64,000 nt of DNA from Psoroptes ovis (Eukaryota > Arthropoda > Arachnida > Sarcoptiformes > Psoroptidae), in contig PQWQ01000025.1 in NCBI GenBank assembly GCA_002943765.1, forward strand, positions 186,001 through 250,000. The letters are read 5' to 3'. This document shows, in pieces, positions 35,144 through 46,919 of the stretch. The notes under the pieces are model-generated. The model did no database searches. It saw only the letters and a program-made list of their open reading frames with translations, and had not been told where the DNA came from. Position 1 is the stretch's first letter. The number at the start of each line of letters is the position of its first letter. A program made the translations under genes and the position numbers.

Positions 35144-36511
35144 ATGTCTCGAGTAGAATCGATGGAAATCGATTATTTCATCGATGATGAAAATTTAAGC
35201 GAAAATAATCGTAAACGATCAAGATCAGATGATGACCAGGATGACCTGATCAATGGTCATAACGGCGGTTGCATGCCATCGACCTCTAAATCAGCTGATT
35301 TGAATCATGTGAAATGCTCGAGCTCATCCACGGGAGCGACCACAAGTCGTAAATACCTGAAAGCCAAACGAATTACGAGCAAAACGGATCATAATCATTA
35401 TCTAATACTGGTGCTTGATACGAATATTTTGATCGAAGATCTGAACATCTTAAAACAGCTGATTTTGAATAATAAATATGCCAGAGATTCAAACAAAATC
35501 TCCAAGATAATTATACCTTACAATGTAATCGATGAGCTAGATGGATTAAAATATGAAAAATCAAATGTAAACCTTCTAAAAAAGGTACAGAATGCTATAC
35601 GATTCATAAATGAACAGCTGAAATCGAATGAACAGCTGATTCGATGTATGAAGAAATATAAAGATTGCTCAGTAGACGACAATAACAATGATGCAAATAA
35701 TGATGATTTAATCCTGAAATTTTGCTTGAAACTGAAAGAAAAACCTGAAGAATTTCTAGAATCAGCTGATCATTTTGGCCAACGGTTCATAAATAATGTC
35801 CATAATCAAATAATACTGGTCACAAATGATCGAAATCTACAAAATAAAGCCATAATCAATCGAATGAATTGCGTGACGATGGATGAATTGTTGAAAAAAT
35901 TCAAATTCAAAACAGTAGCAGCCAGTTTTAGGAATGAGAATATTGAAAAATCGACTATTTCCACAGTGAAAACAACAACAGCTGAAAAAGCTAGACCATC
36001 AAAGGTAGAAATAGAAAAGGAATTGAAAAAATTCGAAAATCGAACAACAGCAGTTCCTTCTTCGAAACGTTTTCGTTCGAATAATTCGAATAACAACACC
36101 AAATCCAATAATTCAAAGCTAATCGATGAAATTAAATCAAAGCTGAAAAATATGAACAAATCAAAAATGGATTACGAGAATCAAAATGAAATTGACCTTC
36201 GATATTCACTTGAAACACAATTATCTGAATTCTTGGTCAAAGCAACCAAAGATACGTTTGGTGATGATGAATTATGTACGGCAATACTCGGTGATTATAC
36301 ACCAAATCACGCCACATTAAAAGAATCACTACGAATGCTCAAGAAAAATTGGCTCGGTGTTTACAGTGAATATTTTGGTCGTGATCGTAAAATACTCGAA
36401 ATTGTTAATGATTTGTTAAGGTCCAAAGACAGTGATATTAGTGATAACAGTAAAAATTGTGAAATATTATTGAATAAATTAGAAGCAGTATTGAAACAAA
36501 TGAAGAAGTAA
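35144..36511 (+). CDS. SWT1: SWT1-like PIN-domain RNA endonuclease
   Basis: Single exon, 455 residues. A PIN domain spans about residues 86-250. The first acidic residue is in LVLDTN (Asp92), then VIDELDGLK, and the last acidic cluster is in LVTNDRNLQNKA; these are the metal-binding acids of PIN nucleases. A C-terminal helical domain (LETQLSEFLVKATKDTFGDD, ATLKESLRMLKKNWLGVYSE) resembles that of SWT1, which acts in quality control of nuclear mRNPs. The N-terminus is Ser/Asp-rich and a Lys/Asn-rich linker joins the domains. The last 57 bp lie inside the 5,108-bp tandem duplication, so the 3' end is also present at 41563-41619 as an orphan fragment. Divergent from TRIR. Confidence 0.85.
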   Translation: MSRVESMEIDYFIDDENLSENNRKRSRSDDDQDDLINGHNGGCMPSTSKSADLNHVKCSSSSTGATTSRKYLKAKRITSKTDHNHYLILVLDTNILIEDLNILKQLILNNKYARDSNKISKIIIPYNVIDELDGLKYEKSNVNLLKKVQNAIRFINEQLKSNEQLIRCMKKYKDCSVDDNNNDANNDDLILKFCLKLKEKPEEFLESADHFGQRFINNVHNQIILVTNDRNLQNKAIINRMNCVTMDELLKKFKFKTVAASFRNENIEKSTISTVKTTTAEKARPSKVEIEKELKKFENRTTAVPSSKRFRSNNSNNNTKSNNSKLIDEIKSKLKNMNKSKMDYENQNEIDLRYSLETQLSEFLVKATKDTFGDDELCTAILGDYTPNHATLKESLRMLKKNWLGVYSEYFGRDRKILEIVNDLLRSKDSDISDNSKNCEILLNKLEAVLKQMKK

Positions 36512-36650
36512 TAACATTAAACAGATGTAACAAAATATAAATATTAAGAATAATCAACAAAATGTAAACAAAACATTGAAATGTATGAGCACCAAGGCCA
36601 TTAAATGTTCAATTTACCTTGTTCAATTAACCCTGTTCAATTAACCCTGT

Positions 36651-39600
36651 TCATTGGCTGCTATCCGAGTCGTTATCGGCGTGTTTACGTTTGAAAAATC
36701 CGAGCTAAAATTCGAATGAAAAATGAATTGATTAATGTTAATCTTATGTGAATAATTGTCAAGTATTTACCTTATAAATAATAAATCCTATTAACGTCAA
36801 TAATAATAACCCTATGATCACTGCTATTGCAATCCATAGAAATATAATCAGTCGATTCATTTGATCTGGTTCAATACGCTTTAAGATGAATCGAATTTGT
36901 TTACTTTTATTCGAATCACCATTGATTTCTTGGAAATTTTCTAAATATCGATCCATCGAACTGAAAGCGATGTCGTAATCAACAATAATCGATGATAGCT
37001 GTTCATTGGAATATTTTCGATTTAAATTGCTTAGATTTAAATATGAATCAATGGTCAAGTGCAACATTGGCAGTGATTTTGGCCATGATCGTAGGGTACA
37101 TTGAATTTTCCGACAAATAATTCGACGATTAAGACAATTCATATGGATCGTTGATTGATTATAAACCAATCGATTCTGGGCATCGGCCAGGCTGATGTCT
37201 TCTGGTTTTTGGCATTCGAATTCGATTGGTGCAGCTGATTTCTGTCAACAATTAATTCAAATCGATTAAATCGATATTTTGGGTAAAATCATCCAAAATA
37301 CTCACCAAATCAACATCACTGATGTATTGTTCATCATTGAACTGGCTTGGATAAACAATTTCCAAGGTTATTCCCTCCAAATTACTGTAACCTTCACGTT
37401 CCATGGCTATCATTGATTGTAAAAGCATTGGTTTATGGTCAATATTTGAAAATTTACGGTATAAACCCTGCGGTTTTGGGTTTAAACTAATGGATTAATG
37501 AATTTTGATTAGTCAAATGTCAATTGAAACGACTAATCAATCAATTGACTTACATTTGAACGCTGAAATCGGCTCGACGAATCACCCCGAAAGTCACATT
37601 ATAATCATTGTGACTATTCGAATCGAATTTATTTGAAATATTCAGGTGAAAATTGAACCAAATTTGACCATTATCATTGCTGGTCACTTTGTTTAATTCA
37701 AATGATTCGAATTTTAGTCGGATTGAATCAGCTGTTTCCAATGGATTTGTTAATTTACATGCAATTCGTTTGTGGATCAATTTTTCCGAATGAATTTCGC
37801 TGCATTTTTCATCGATTTTGATCAATTTCAACCGATGGTAATTGGTTTCAATCAGCAATTCAGTATTGAATGCATATTGACCTTGATTTTGAAGGTTAAC
37901 CAACAGTACAATTTGATCATATTGTCCTTCATAAACCTTTACGATCGAACGATTTGGAAAAACATTCGATTTGCCATCGATCGGGAATCGATTCGAAATG
38001 AATGTAAACATTGGCTCGATGGTGAACCTGGCCACGCAATCCATGGCTGTATGGTTACATAGTTTAATGTATAGTTCGGTTGTTATGTTGTTGTCGTTGT
38101 TCAAGATTGGAAGCCGAAACACTTGATGTTCTTGATCGATGTTCACATCATCATCGATTGTATCGCCAAGGCTATAGCTTAGCTGTAACCGGATTGGATC
38201 GTAGAAATTTTTCAATTTTTCAAATTGTTTAAAGTAAACAATGTAATAATCTGAACAATAATGTCGCTGTGGTGGTATTAGCAGGAAATTTTGTTCAATT
38301 TCACTGGTCGTTATTGAATATCGTAGGTCTTCGGGGTCATCAGGGCTATTGTTTTCATTGAAATTGTCAAAGGTTGCAACCTCTCGAATGATAAATGCAC
38401 GTTTAAAGTATTCATCAAGCTCGAGCTTTGCTTTGAGCATTGATTTCATTGAATCAGCTGTAAATGAACTGGTTGTAATATCAAAACAATACCGTAGGCG
38501 TATACATGAATTATTACCATGTAAAACAGCTGATTCAATTGATCTCTGGCTATTGTTAAATGGACATTTTTGATTCAAATCAACGTGATCATCGCTTATT
38601 TGTATTGATGCTTGAATATTGATCAATGGCCGTGTTCTGTCAGTGTGAATTCAAAGGTGTTAATTCAGTTGAAATCATTGATTAGGTCATTGACTTACCT
38701 TAAAATGACCACATTCTCCGATAGCAATGACCCTACGAGTAGATCAGGGTAATCATTGTGATCAATATCGAGGTTTCTGGTTGGAAAACTGTACCCAAAG
38801 CCTTTTAAACCATCGTTTAATTCAAGGGCTGAAATTTTCTGCGAATATCGCTCGTCGATACCATACGATCGACCTTGATAAATGTACACTGAACCTTTGA
38901 ATTCGCTTTCATATGGTGCACCTATGGCCACGTCTACGTAGCCATCTTTATTGACATCGCCAATCGCCGAAATGGCCGTACCAAAGCGTGAATGTGGTAA
39001 TTGATCACCTTTCAACTGGATTGGCTGCTTGAAACCATCACCAGTCGATATGTAGACATAAACACAACCTTCATCATATAAATTAGCCGTGAATGATGAA
39101 TACATTGGTGCCGTAACGAACAAATCATCGAAATTATCTCCATTAATATCAGCTGATAATAATTGATAACCATAATATTCACCAAGCTGTTCACCATTCG
39201 ATTTCGAGATAATTCGATTGTTCTCGGCATCGATTACGGCGACTGAACCGATGAAATTGGCTCTAGGCATACTAATGGCCAGTAGTTGTTGATTCGATCG
39301 AAAATATCGACCCGAACTGATTGAATAGCCAAGATATGAGTCTGGAAAATTTGGCGGGAAAATCATGAAAATTTGAAATTTCAAATGTAAACAGACATAC
39401 ATTTATCGATATCACTCAATGATTGCAGCTGAACATCGTTGAATTCAATTTTTGATCTGGACCATTTGGTCTTGGCAATCGTTATGTATGCACCACGCCA
39501 GTTATTGAACCCAGGGGCGCCCAGGTAAATGTATTGACCAGTCTATGGGATCATTTTGGATAGAATTAATGGCAGAATCACTGTAAAAATTTGGACTTAC

Positions 39601-40375
39601 ATCGGCCGAAAACCCGGCCATACCATATGCATGATAATAATCACCATTACCTTTGAATGGTAGCGCTTCAGACATTGGCAATATCAGTGTAGATTGTGAT
39701 TGGAAATCTTTAGACCCATAATCGAATGGCAGCAAAAAGCATGCACCATTCGGTGATAACCATAATTCAGGCTCATTGGCCACATTCAAGGCTATCGTTT
39801 CTCTGGTCCATGAATATACACATGACATGTATCGGTCATTTGATTCCGGTAAATGCTCCAGATTCCATCCGAGATGCATGTGATTAACGAATAAATTACG
39901 TTCATCTGATCAAATTAATTGGAAATTATTGAAAGGTCTTAACCTTTGAAAATTACTTACAGAAATTCATTCGATTCCATAATCGAATCGATTTACACTG
40001 GGCTCTTCGAGGTCCCTGGCTCAGGTTCAAGCGGCATTCATACAAGCCGCCGGTAGTTCGGCCCTGGTCATTGGTGGCGTTCGGTGCACCAATGATGATG
40101 CTTAAAGGTGGTAGAAGGGTCACAAATAATAAGGTCATAGATTATCAGGTTAAACAGTTAAAAGGCTCTTACATTGGCTCAGCTGATCGATTGTTGTTAT
40201 TCGTATGGACCAAAATCGAATGTCCAAACATTGACAAAGTCGATGGTGATGTGGACGGATTATCGATTATAATCGGATATGAAGTATCGATATTTTGTTG
40301 ATTGGTGAGTTTTAAGCTGATTAATTGACAAATAAACATGAAAATCACCTGTTTCAAGCTTGAAAATTGCGCCAT
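36651..40375 (-). CDS. Integrin alpha chain, copy 1
   Basis: Nine minus-strand exons: 40173-40375, 39961-40100, 39601-39905, 39401-39542, 38699-39341, 37554-38636, 37306-37486, 36771-37241, 36651-36704; all phases agree; 1,073 residues. It has a signal peptide (about 1-24), then a seven-bladed FG-GAP propeller with three calcium-loop motifs, DINGDNFDD (near 328), DVNKDGYVD (near 392) and DIDHNDYPD (near 455). Thigh/calf ectodomain follows, then a transmembrane helix (about 1030-1056) and the hallmark cytoplasmic KLGFFKRKH. There is no inserted I domain. It pairs with a beta chain at the plasma membrane for matrix adhesion. Subtype (laminin-, RGD- or other-binding) cannot be fixed by eye. The gene lies whole inside the tandem duplication, with TIM8 behind it. 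Confidence 0.95.
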
Positions 40376-41205
40376 TTTTCACTCATTAAAGCTGTCACAT
40401 CGATCATTAATCATTGAATTCAGCTGATTTAGTTGATTAATTCGAGCAATGAATCATCAAATTCAAGTCATAGCCGATCGATTGTTTATGATTGCATTCG
40501 AAAATCGAATGAAATTGAATCAAAAATTGAATCAAAATAAACAATTACATTAGGTTGTCCGAAAAGTTCTTGCCGATTTTCGAATTAAAAAAAATTTAAA
40601 AAACGGCAAAAACTTATGGGACAACCCAATACAAATTATTACAAGTAAACAATACCGTTGTCAAGATCTAATATCTCAGAGTTTTCTTGGTGATTTAAGG
40701 AAACAATAAGATCAAAGATACACCGTTAATTACTCGTGGTAATAATCGTGATGAAAATCGCATCACTATGACGATTGATAAGACGCAATGAATATAAGAA
40801 GAAGCCACACGATTTAATAAGAAATGTAAACAAAATGCGATCGTTTTCGATCATTTTGATCCACATTTTTCCGAGCCAAAACGATAATCATCGATTAATC
40901 GAATGTGAACATCGAATCAATGATTTGCTTTTTCGGAAACAATCAATTTTCATTGTCATAATTATATCAATAAAAATGTGTGTTTGAATTGTGATAAGAT
41001 TTTTTTAGTGGCGGGAAAATTTGAATTTTTAAAAATTGTAGTTGCAAATTTTCGACAATAGATGGCGCCACTAGTAGTGTTTTTTTCTCAATTTTAAAAA
41101 TTTTCAATTTATTTCATCATTATTATGAATTTCAAGAGATTATAACTACAAAGATAAGCATTAGGTACTGAGATATTCGAGGACAAATTCGAAATCATGG
41201 GATTA
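40376..41205. other. Integrin-TIM8 spacer, unit 1
   Basis: Upstream region of integrin alpha and 3' side of TIM8. It contains a chimeric MITE at 40550, several CAGCTGAT words and AGATGGCGCCACT at 41060. No exon was recognised. Confidence 0.55.
40550..40628. mobile_element. Chimeric mariner-like MITE (A/C left, B right)
   Basis: Left end GGTTGTCCGAAAAGTTCTTG is of the A/C type; right end AACTTATGGGACAACC is of subfamily B. Arms still pair through GCCG/CGGC. It is repeated at 45658 by the duplication. Confidence 0.85.
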
Positions 41206-41558
41206 TTACTGTTGTTTTTGAATTAGGCCAGAAAAACGTTGCGCAACCGTAAGCGATGCATCAATGAAACGATTTACACAATTTTTCAAACAATTTTCGG
41301 TTCGTGAATCTAATTTCGAGCCAGGTTTATCCGTAAAGCATTTGTCCCAACAAATTTCATTTAAACGATTGACCTAAGAGAAAAATGGATAAGGAATGGT
41401 CACAATTGATTAGGAATGGTCACAATTGAAATCCGAAAAAAACTCACTTGCTGCTGAAATTGTGCTTTCTTTTGTTCCATAAGAAGAAATTCTTTTAGTT
41501 CACGATCTACACCACCACTGCTGGCCGCATCGGAACCGCTTGATAAATCAAATGACAT
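41206..41558 (-). CDS. TIMM8: Mitochondrial import chaperone Tim8, copy 1
   Basis: Two minus-strand exons: 41448-41558 and 41206-41373 (phase 0); 92 residues, the normal small-Tim length. The twin CX3C motif is intact: CWDKC (Cys45, Cys49) and CLKNC (Cys65, Cys69), with KPGSKLDSRTE between and VNRFIDAS after, as in Tim8. Small Tims escort hydrophobic precursors across the intermembrane space; Tim8 partners Tim13. In this copy only four bases upstream of the ATG belong to the native leader. Beyond them lies the SWT1 3' fragment, because the duplication joint falls there, so its own promoter is missing. The coding sequence is identical to copy 2. Confidence 0.95.
41391..41429. repeat. Direct repeat in the TIM8 intron
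   Basis: AGGAATGGTCACAATTGA occurs twice (41391-41410 with flanking bases and 41412-41429). The longer AAGGAATGGTCACAATTGAT is also found in the PHKB leader intron at 54289. Confidence 0.8.
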
Positions 41559-41562
41559 CTTG

Positions 41563-41619
41563 AATTGTGAAATATTATTGAATAAATTAGAAGCAGTATT
41601 GAAACAAATGAAGAAGTAA
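41563..41619 (+). pseudogene. SWT1 3' coding fragment
   Basis: The last 57 bp of the SWT1 frame including its TAA, copied by the duplication without promoter, start or PIN domain. It cannot be expressed as SWT1; it may act as 5' flank of TIM8 copy 1. Confidence 0.9.
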
Positions 41620-41758
41620 TAACATTAAACAGATGTAACAAAATATAAATATTAAGAATAATCAACAAAATGTAAACAAAACATTGAAATGTATGAGCAC
41701 CAAGGCCATTAAATGTTCAATTTACCTTGTTCAATTAACCCTGTTCAATTAACCCTGT

Positions 41759-44700
41759 TCATTGGCTGCTATCCGAGTCGTTATCGGCGTGTTTACGTTT
41801 GAAAAATCCGAGCTAAAATTCGAATGAAAAATGAATTGATTAATGTTAATCTTATGTGAATAATTGTCAAGTATTTACCTTATAAATAATAAATCCTATT
41901 AACGTCAATAATAATAACCCTATGATCACTGCTATTGCAATCCATAGAAATATAATCAGTCGATTCATTTGATCTGGTTCAATACGCTTTAAGATGAATC
42001 GAATTTGTTTACTTTTATTCGAATCACCATTGATTTCTTGGAAATTTTCTAAATATCGATCCATCGAACTGAAAGCGATGTCGTAATCAACAATAATCGA
42101 TGATAGCTGTTCATTGGAATATTTTCGATTTAAATTGCTTAGATTTAAATATGAATCAATGGTCAAGTGCAACATTGGCAGTGATTTTGGCCATGATCGT
42201 AGGGTACATTGAATTTTCCGACAAATAATTCGACGATTAAGACAATTCATATGGATCGTTGATTGATTATAAACCAATCGATTCTGGGCATCGGCCAGGC
42301 TGATGTCTTCTGGTTTTTGGCATTCGAATTCGATTGGTGCAGCTGATTTCTGTCAACAATTAATTCAAATCGATTAAATCGATATTTTGGGTAAAATCAT
42401 CCAAAATACTCACCAAATCAACATCACTGATGTATTGTTCATCATTGAACTGGCTTGGATAAACAATTTCCAAGGTTATTCCCTCCAAATTACTGTAACC
42501 TTCACGTTCCATGGCTATCATTGATTGTAAAAGCATTGGTTTATGGTCAATATTTGAAAATTTACGGTATAAACCCTGCGGTTTTGGGTTTAAACTAATG
42601 GATTAATGAATTTTGATTAGTCAAATGTCAATTGAAACGACTAATCAATCAATTGACTTACATTTGAACGCTGAAATCGGCTCGACGAATCACCCCGAAA
42701 GTCACATTATAATCATTGTGACTATTCGAATCGAATTTATTTGAAATATTCAGGTGAAAATTGAACCAAATTTGACCATTATCATTGCTGGTCACTTTGT
42801 TTAATTCAAATGATTCGAATTTTAGTCGGATTGAATCAGCTGTTTCCAATGGATTTGTTAATTTACATGCAATTCGTTTGTGGATCAATTTTTCCGAATG
42901 AATTTCGCTGCATTTTTCATCGATTTTGATCAATTTCAACCGATGGTAATTGGTTTCAATCAGCAATTCAGTATTGAATGCATATTGACCTTGATTTTGA
43001 AGGTTAACCAACAGTACAATTTGATCATATTGTCCTTCATAAACCTTTACGATCGAACGATTTGGAAAAACATTCGATTTGCCATCGATCGGGAATCGAT
43101 TCGAAATGAATGTAAACATTGGCTCGATGGTGAACCTGGCCACGCAATCCATGGCTGTATGGTTACATAGTTTAATGTATAGTTCGGTTGTTATGTTGTT
43201 GTCGTTGTTCAAGATTGGAAGCCGAAACACTTGATGTTCTTGATCGATGTTCACATCATCATCGATTGTATCGCCAAGGCTATAGCTTAGCTGTAACCGG
43301 ATTGGATCGTAGAAATTTTTCAATTTTTCAAATTGTTTAAAGTAAACAATGTAATAATCTGAACAATAATGTCGCTGTGGTGGTATTAGCAGGAAATTTT
43401 GTTCAATTTCACTGGTCGTTATTGAATATCGTAGGTCTTCGGGGTCATCAGGGCTATTGTTTTCATTGAAATTGTCAAAGGTTGCAACCTCTCGAATGAT
43501 AAATGCACGTTTAAAGTATTCATCAAGCTCGAGCTTTGCTTTGAGCATTGATTTCATTGAATCAGCTGTAAATGAACTGGTTGTAATATCAAAACAATAC
43601 CGTAGGCGTATACATGAATTATTACCATGTAAAACAGCTGATTCAATTGATCTCTGGCTATTGTTAAATGGACATTTTTGATTCAAATCAACGTGATCAT
43701 CGCTTATTTGTATTGATGCTTGAATATTGATCAATGGCCGTGTTCTGTCAGTGTGAATTCAAAGGTGTTAATTCAGTTGAAATCATTGATTAGGTCATTG
43801 ACTTACCTTAAAATGACCACATTCTCCGATAGCAATGACCCTACGAGTAGATCAGGGTAATCATTGTGATCAATATCGAGGTTTCTGGTTGGAAAACTGT
43901 ACCCAAAGCCTTTTAAACCATCGTTTAATTCAAGGGCTGAAATTTTCTGCGAATATCGCTCGTCGATACCATACGATCGACCTTGATAAATGTACACTGA
44001 ACCTTTGAATTCGCTTTCATATGGTGCACCTATGGCCACGTCTACGTAGCCATCTTTATTGACATCGCCAATCGCCGAAATGGCCGTACCAAAGCGTGAA
44101 TGTGGTAATTGATCACCTTTCAACTGGATTGGCTGCTTGAAACCATCACCAGTCGATATGTAGACATAAACACAACCTTCATCATATAAATTAGCCGTGA
44201 ATGATGAATACATTGGTGCCGTAACGAACAAATCATCGAAATTATCTCCATTAATATCAGCTGATAATAATTGATAACCATAATATTCACCAAGCTGTTC
44301 ACCATTCGATTTCGAGATAATTCGATTGTTCTCGGCATCGATTACGGCGACTGAACCGATGAAATTGGCTCTAGGCATACTAATGGCCAGTAGTTGTTGA
44401 TTCGATCGAAAATATCGACCCGAACTGATTGAATAGCCAAGATATGAGTCTGGAAAATTTGGCGGGAAAATCATGAAAATTTGAAATTTCAAATGTAAAC
44501 AGACATACATTTATCGATATCACTCAATGATTGCAGCTGAACATCGTTGAATTCAATTTTTGATCTGGACCATTTGGTCTTGGCAATCGTTATGTATGCA
44601 CCACGCCAGTTATTGAACCCAGGGGCGCCCAGGTAAATGTATTGACCAGTCTATGGGATCATTTTGGATAGAATTAATGGCAGAATCACTGTAAAAATTT

Positions 44701-45483
44701 GGACTTACATCGGCCGAAAACCCGGCCATACCATATGCATGATAATAATCACCATTACCTTTGAATGGTAGCGCTTCAGACATTGGCAATATCAGTGTAG
44801 ATTGTGATTGGAAATCTTTAGACCCATAATCGAATGGCAGCAAAAAGCATGCACCATTCGGTGATAACCATAATTCAGGCTCATTGGCCACATTCAAGGC
44901 TATCGTTTCTCTGGTCCATGAATATACACATGACATGTATCGGTCATTTGATTCCGGTAAATGCTCCAGATTCCATCCGAGATGCATGTGATTAACGAAT
45001 AAATTACGTTCATCTGATCAAATTAATTGGAAATTATTGAAAGGTCTTAACCTTTGAAAATTACTTACAGAAATTCATTCGATTCCATAATCGAATCGAT
45101 TTACACTGGGCTCTTCGAGGTCCCTGGCTCAGGTTCAAGCGGCATTCATACAAGCCGCCGGTAGTTCGGCCCTGGTCATTGGTGGCGTTCGGTGCACCAA
45201 TGATGATGCTTAAAGGTGGTAGAAGGGTCACAAATAATAAGGTCATAGATTATCAGGTTAAACAGTTAAAAGGCTCTTACATTGGCTCAGCTGATCGATT
45301 GTTGTTATTCGTATGGACCAAAATCGAATGTCCAAACATTGACAAAGTCGATGGTGATGTGGACGGATTATCGATTATAATCGGATATGAAGTATCGATA
45401 TTTTGTTGATTGGTGAGTTTTAAGCTGATTAATTGACAAATAAACATGAAAATCACCTGTTTCAAGCTTGAAAATTGCGCCAT
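41759..45483 (-). CDS. Integrin alpha chain, copy 2
   Basis: Exons at 45281-45483, 45069-45208, 44709-45013, 44509-44650, 43807-44449, 42662-43744, 42414-42594, 41879-42349 and 41759-41812; all are copy 1 shifted by 5,108 bp. The product is identical: signal peptide, FG-GAP propeller with three calcium loops, single transmembrane helix and KLGFFKRKH tail. The complete upstream region to the TIM8 gene is duplicated too, so both copies keep the same proximal promoter. Identical sequence means either a very recent duplication or an assembly artefact. Confidence 0.93.
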
Positions 45484-46313
45484 TTTTCACTCATTAAAGC
45501 TGTCACATCGATCATTAATCATTGAATTCAGCTGATTTAGTTGATTAATTCGAGCAATGAATCATCAAATTCAAGTCATAGCCGATCGATTGTTTATGAT
45601 TGCATTCGAAAATCGAATGAAATTGAATCAAAAATTGAATCAAAATAAACAATTACATTAGGTTGTCCGAAAAGTTCTTGCCGATTTTCGAATTAAAAAA
45701 AATTTAAAAAACGGCAAAAACTTATGGGACAACCCAATACAAATTATTACAAGTAAACAATACCGTTGTCAAGATCTAATATCTCAGAGTTTTCTTGGTG
45801 ATTTAAGGAAACAATAAGATCAAAGATACACCGTTAATTACTCGTGGTAATAATCGTGATGAAAATCGCATCACTATGACGATTGATAAGACGCAATGAA
45901 TATAAGAAGAAGCCACACGATTTAATAAGAAATGTAAACAAAATGCGATCGTTTTCGATCATTTTGATCCACATTTTTCCGAGCCAAAACGATAATCATC
46001 GATTAATCGAATGTGAACATCGAATCAATGATTTGCTTTTTCGGAAACAATCAATTTTCATTGTCATAATTATATCAATAAAAATGTGTGTTTGAATTGT
46101 GATAAGATTTTTTTAGTGGCGGGAAAATTTGAATTTTTAAAAATTGTAGTTGCAAATTTTCGACAATAGATGGCGCCACTAGTAGTGTTTTTTTCTCAAT
46201 TTTAAAAATTTTCAATTTATTTCATCATTATTATGAATTTCAAGAGATTATAACTACAAAGATAAGCATTAGGTACTGAGATATTCGAGGACAAATTCGA
46301 AATCATGGGATTA
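45484..46313. other. Integrin-TIM8 spacer, unit 2
   Basis: Exact repeat of 40376-41205, including the MITE and the AGATGGCGCCACT word at 46168. Confidence 0.55.
45658..45736. mobile_element. Chimeric mariner-like MITE, duplicated copy
   Basis: Same element as at 40550, carried along by the tandem duplication rather than a new insertion. Confidence 0.85.
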
Positions 46314-46666
46314 TTACTGTTGTTTTTGAATTAGGCCAGAAAAACGTTGCGCAACCGTAAGCGATGCATCAATGAAACGATTTACACAATTTTTCAAACA
46401 ATTTTCGGTTCGTGAATCTAATTTCGAGCCAGGTTTATCCGTAAAGCATTTGTCCCAACAAATTTCATTTAAACGATTGACCTAAGAGAAAAATGGATAA
46501 GGAATGGTCACAATTGATTAGGAATGGTCACAATTGAAATCCGAAAAAAACTCACTTGCTGCTGAAATTGTGCTTTCTTTTGTTCCATAAGAAGAAATTC
46601 TTTTAGTTCACGATCTACACCACCACTGCTGGCCGCATCGGAACCGCTTGATAAATCAAATGACAT
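46314..46666 (-). CDS. TIMM8: Mitochondrial import chaperone Tim8, copy 2
   Basis: Exons 46556-46666 and 46314-46481; the 92-residue product is identical to copy 1, with both CX3C motifs. This copy keeps the native 5' flank (46671-46919), a 253-bp head-to-head interval with the next gene, and is therefore the likelier expressed parent copy. Confidence 0.95.
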
Positions 46667-46919
46667 CTTGAATTATGTGGATTTAAATCTTGAATTCGAA
46701 AATTCTGATAAAGATAAACAGCAAAGAAACGTGATCAAATATCGAAGTCAATGTGTACCTTATGGCGAATCATGTGAGAAATTTTTTTGCCAAATTCATA
46801 CGTTGCAAGTACTTTTCATCAAATTTTTCATCGATTAATTCGCGGAAAAATTTGGTATTTTTGTCACGAAAATTTGAATTTTTCAAAATTTCAAAATTTT
46901 TCAAATTCAACTTGGACCA

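Larger units (their letters stand above)
36455..41562. repeat. Tandem duplication, unit 1 (5,108 bp)
   Basis: Runs from AATTGTGAAATATT within the SWT1 coding end to the base before the same sequence at 41563. It contains the SWT1 3' end, a complete integrin alpha gene, a chimeric MITE and a complete TIM8 gene. The word AATT is present at both joints and at the far end (36455, 41563, 46671), a 4-bp microhomology. All translated frames are identical between units and I saw no mismatch in the lines compared. Confidence 0.95.
41563..46670. repeat. Tandem duplication, unit 2 (5,108 bp)
   Basis: Direct repeat of 36455-41562, beginning with the same AATTGTGAAATATT and ending just before AATT at 46671. 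Carries integrin alpha copy 2 and TIM8 copy 2; only this unit is followed by the native TIM8 leader. Confidence 0.95.
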
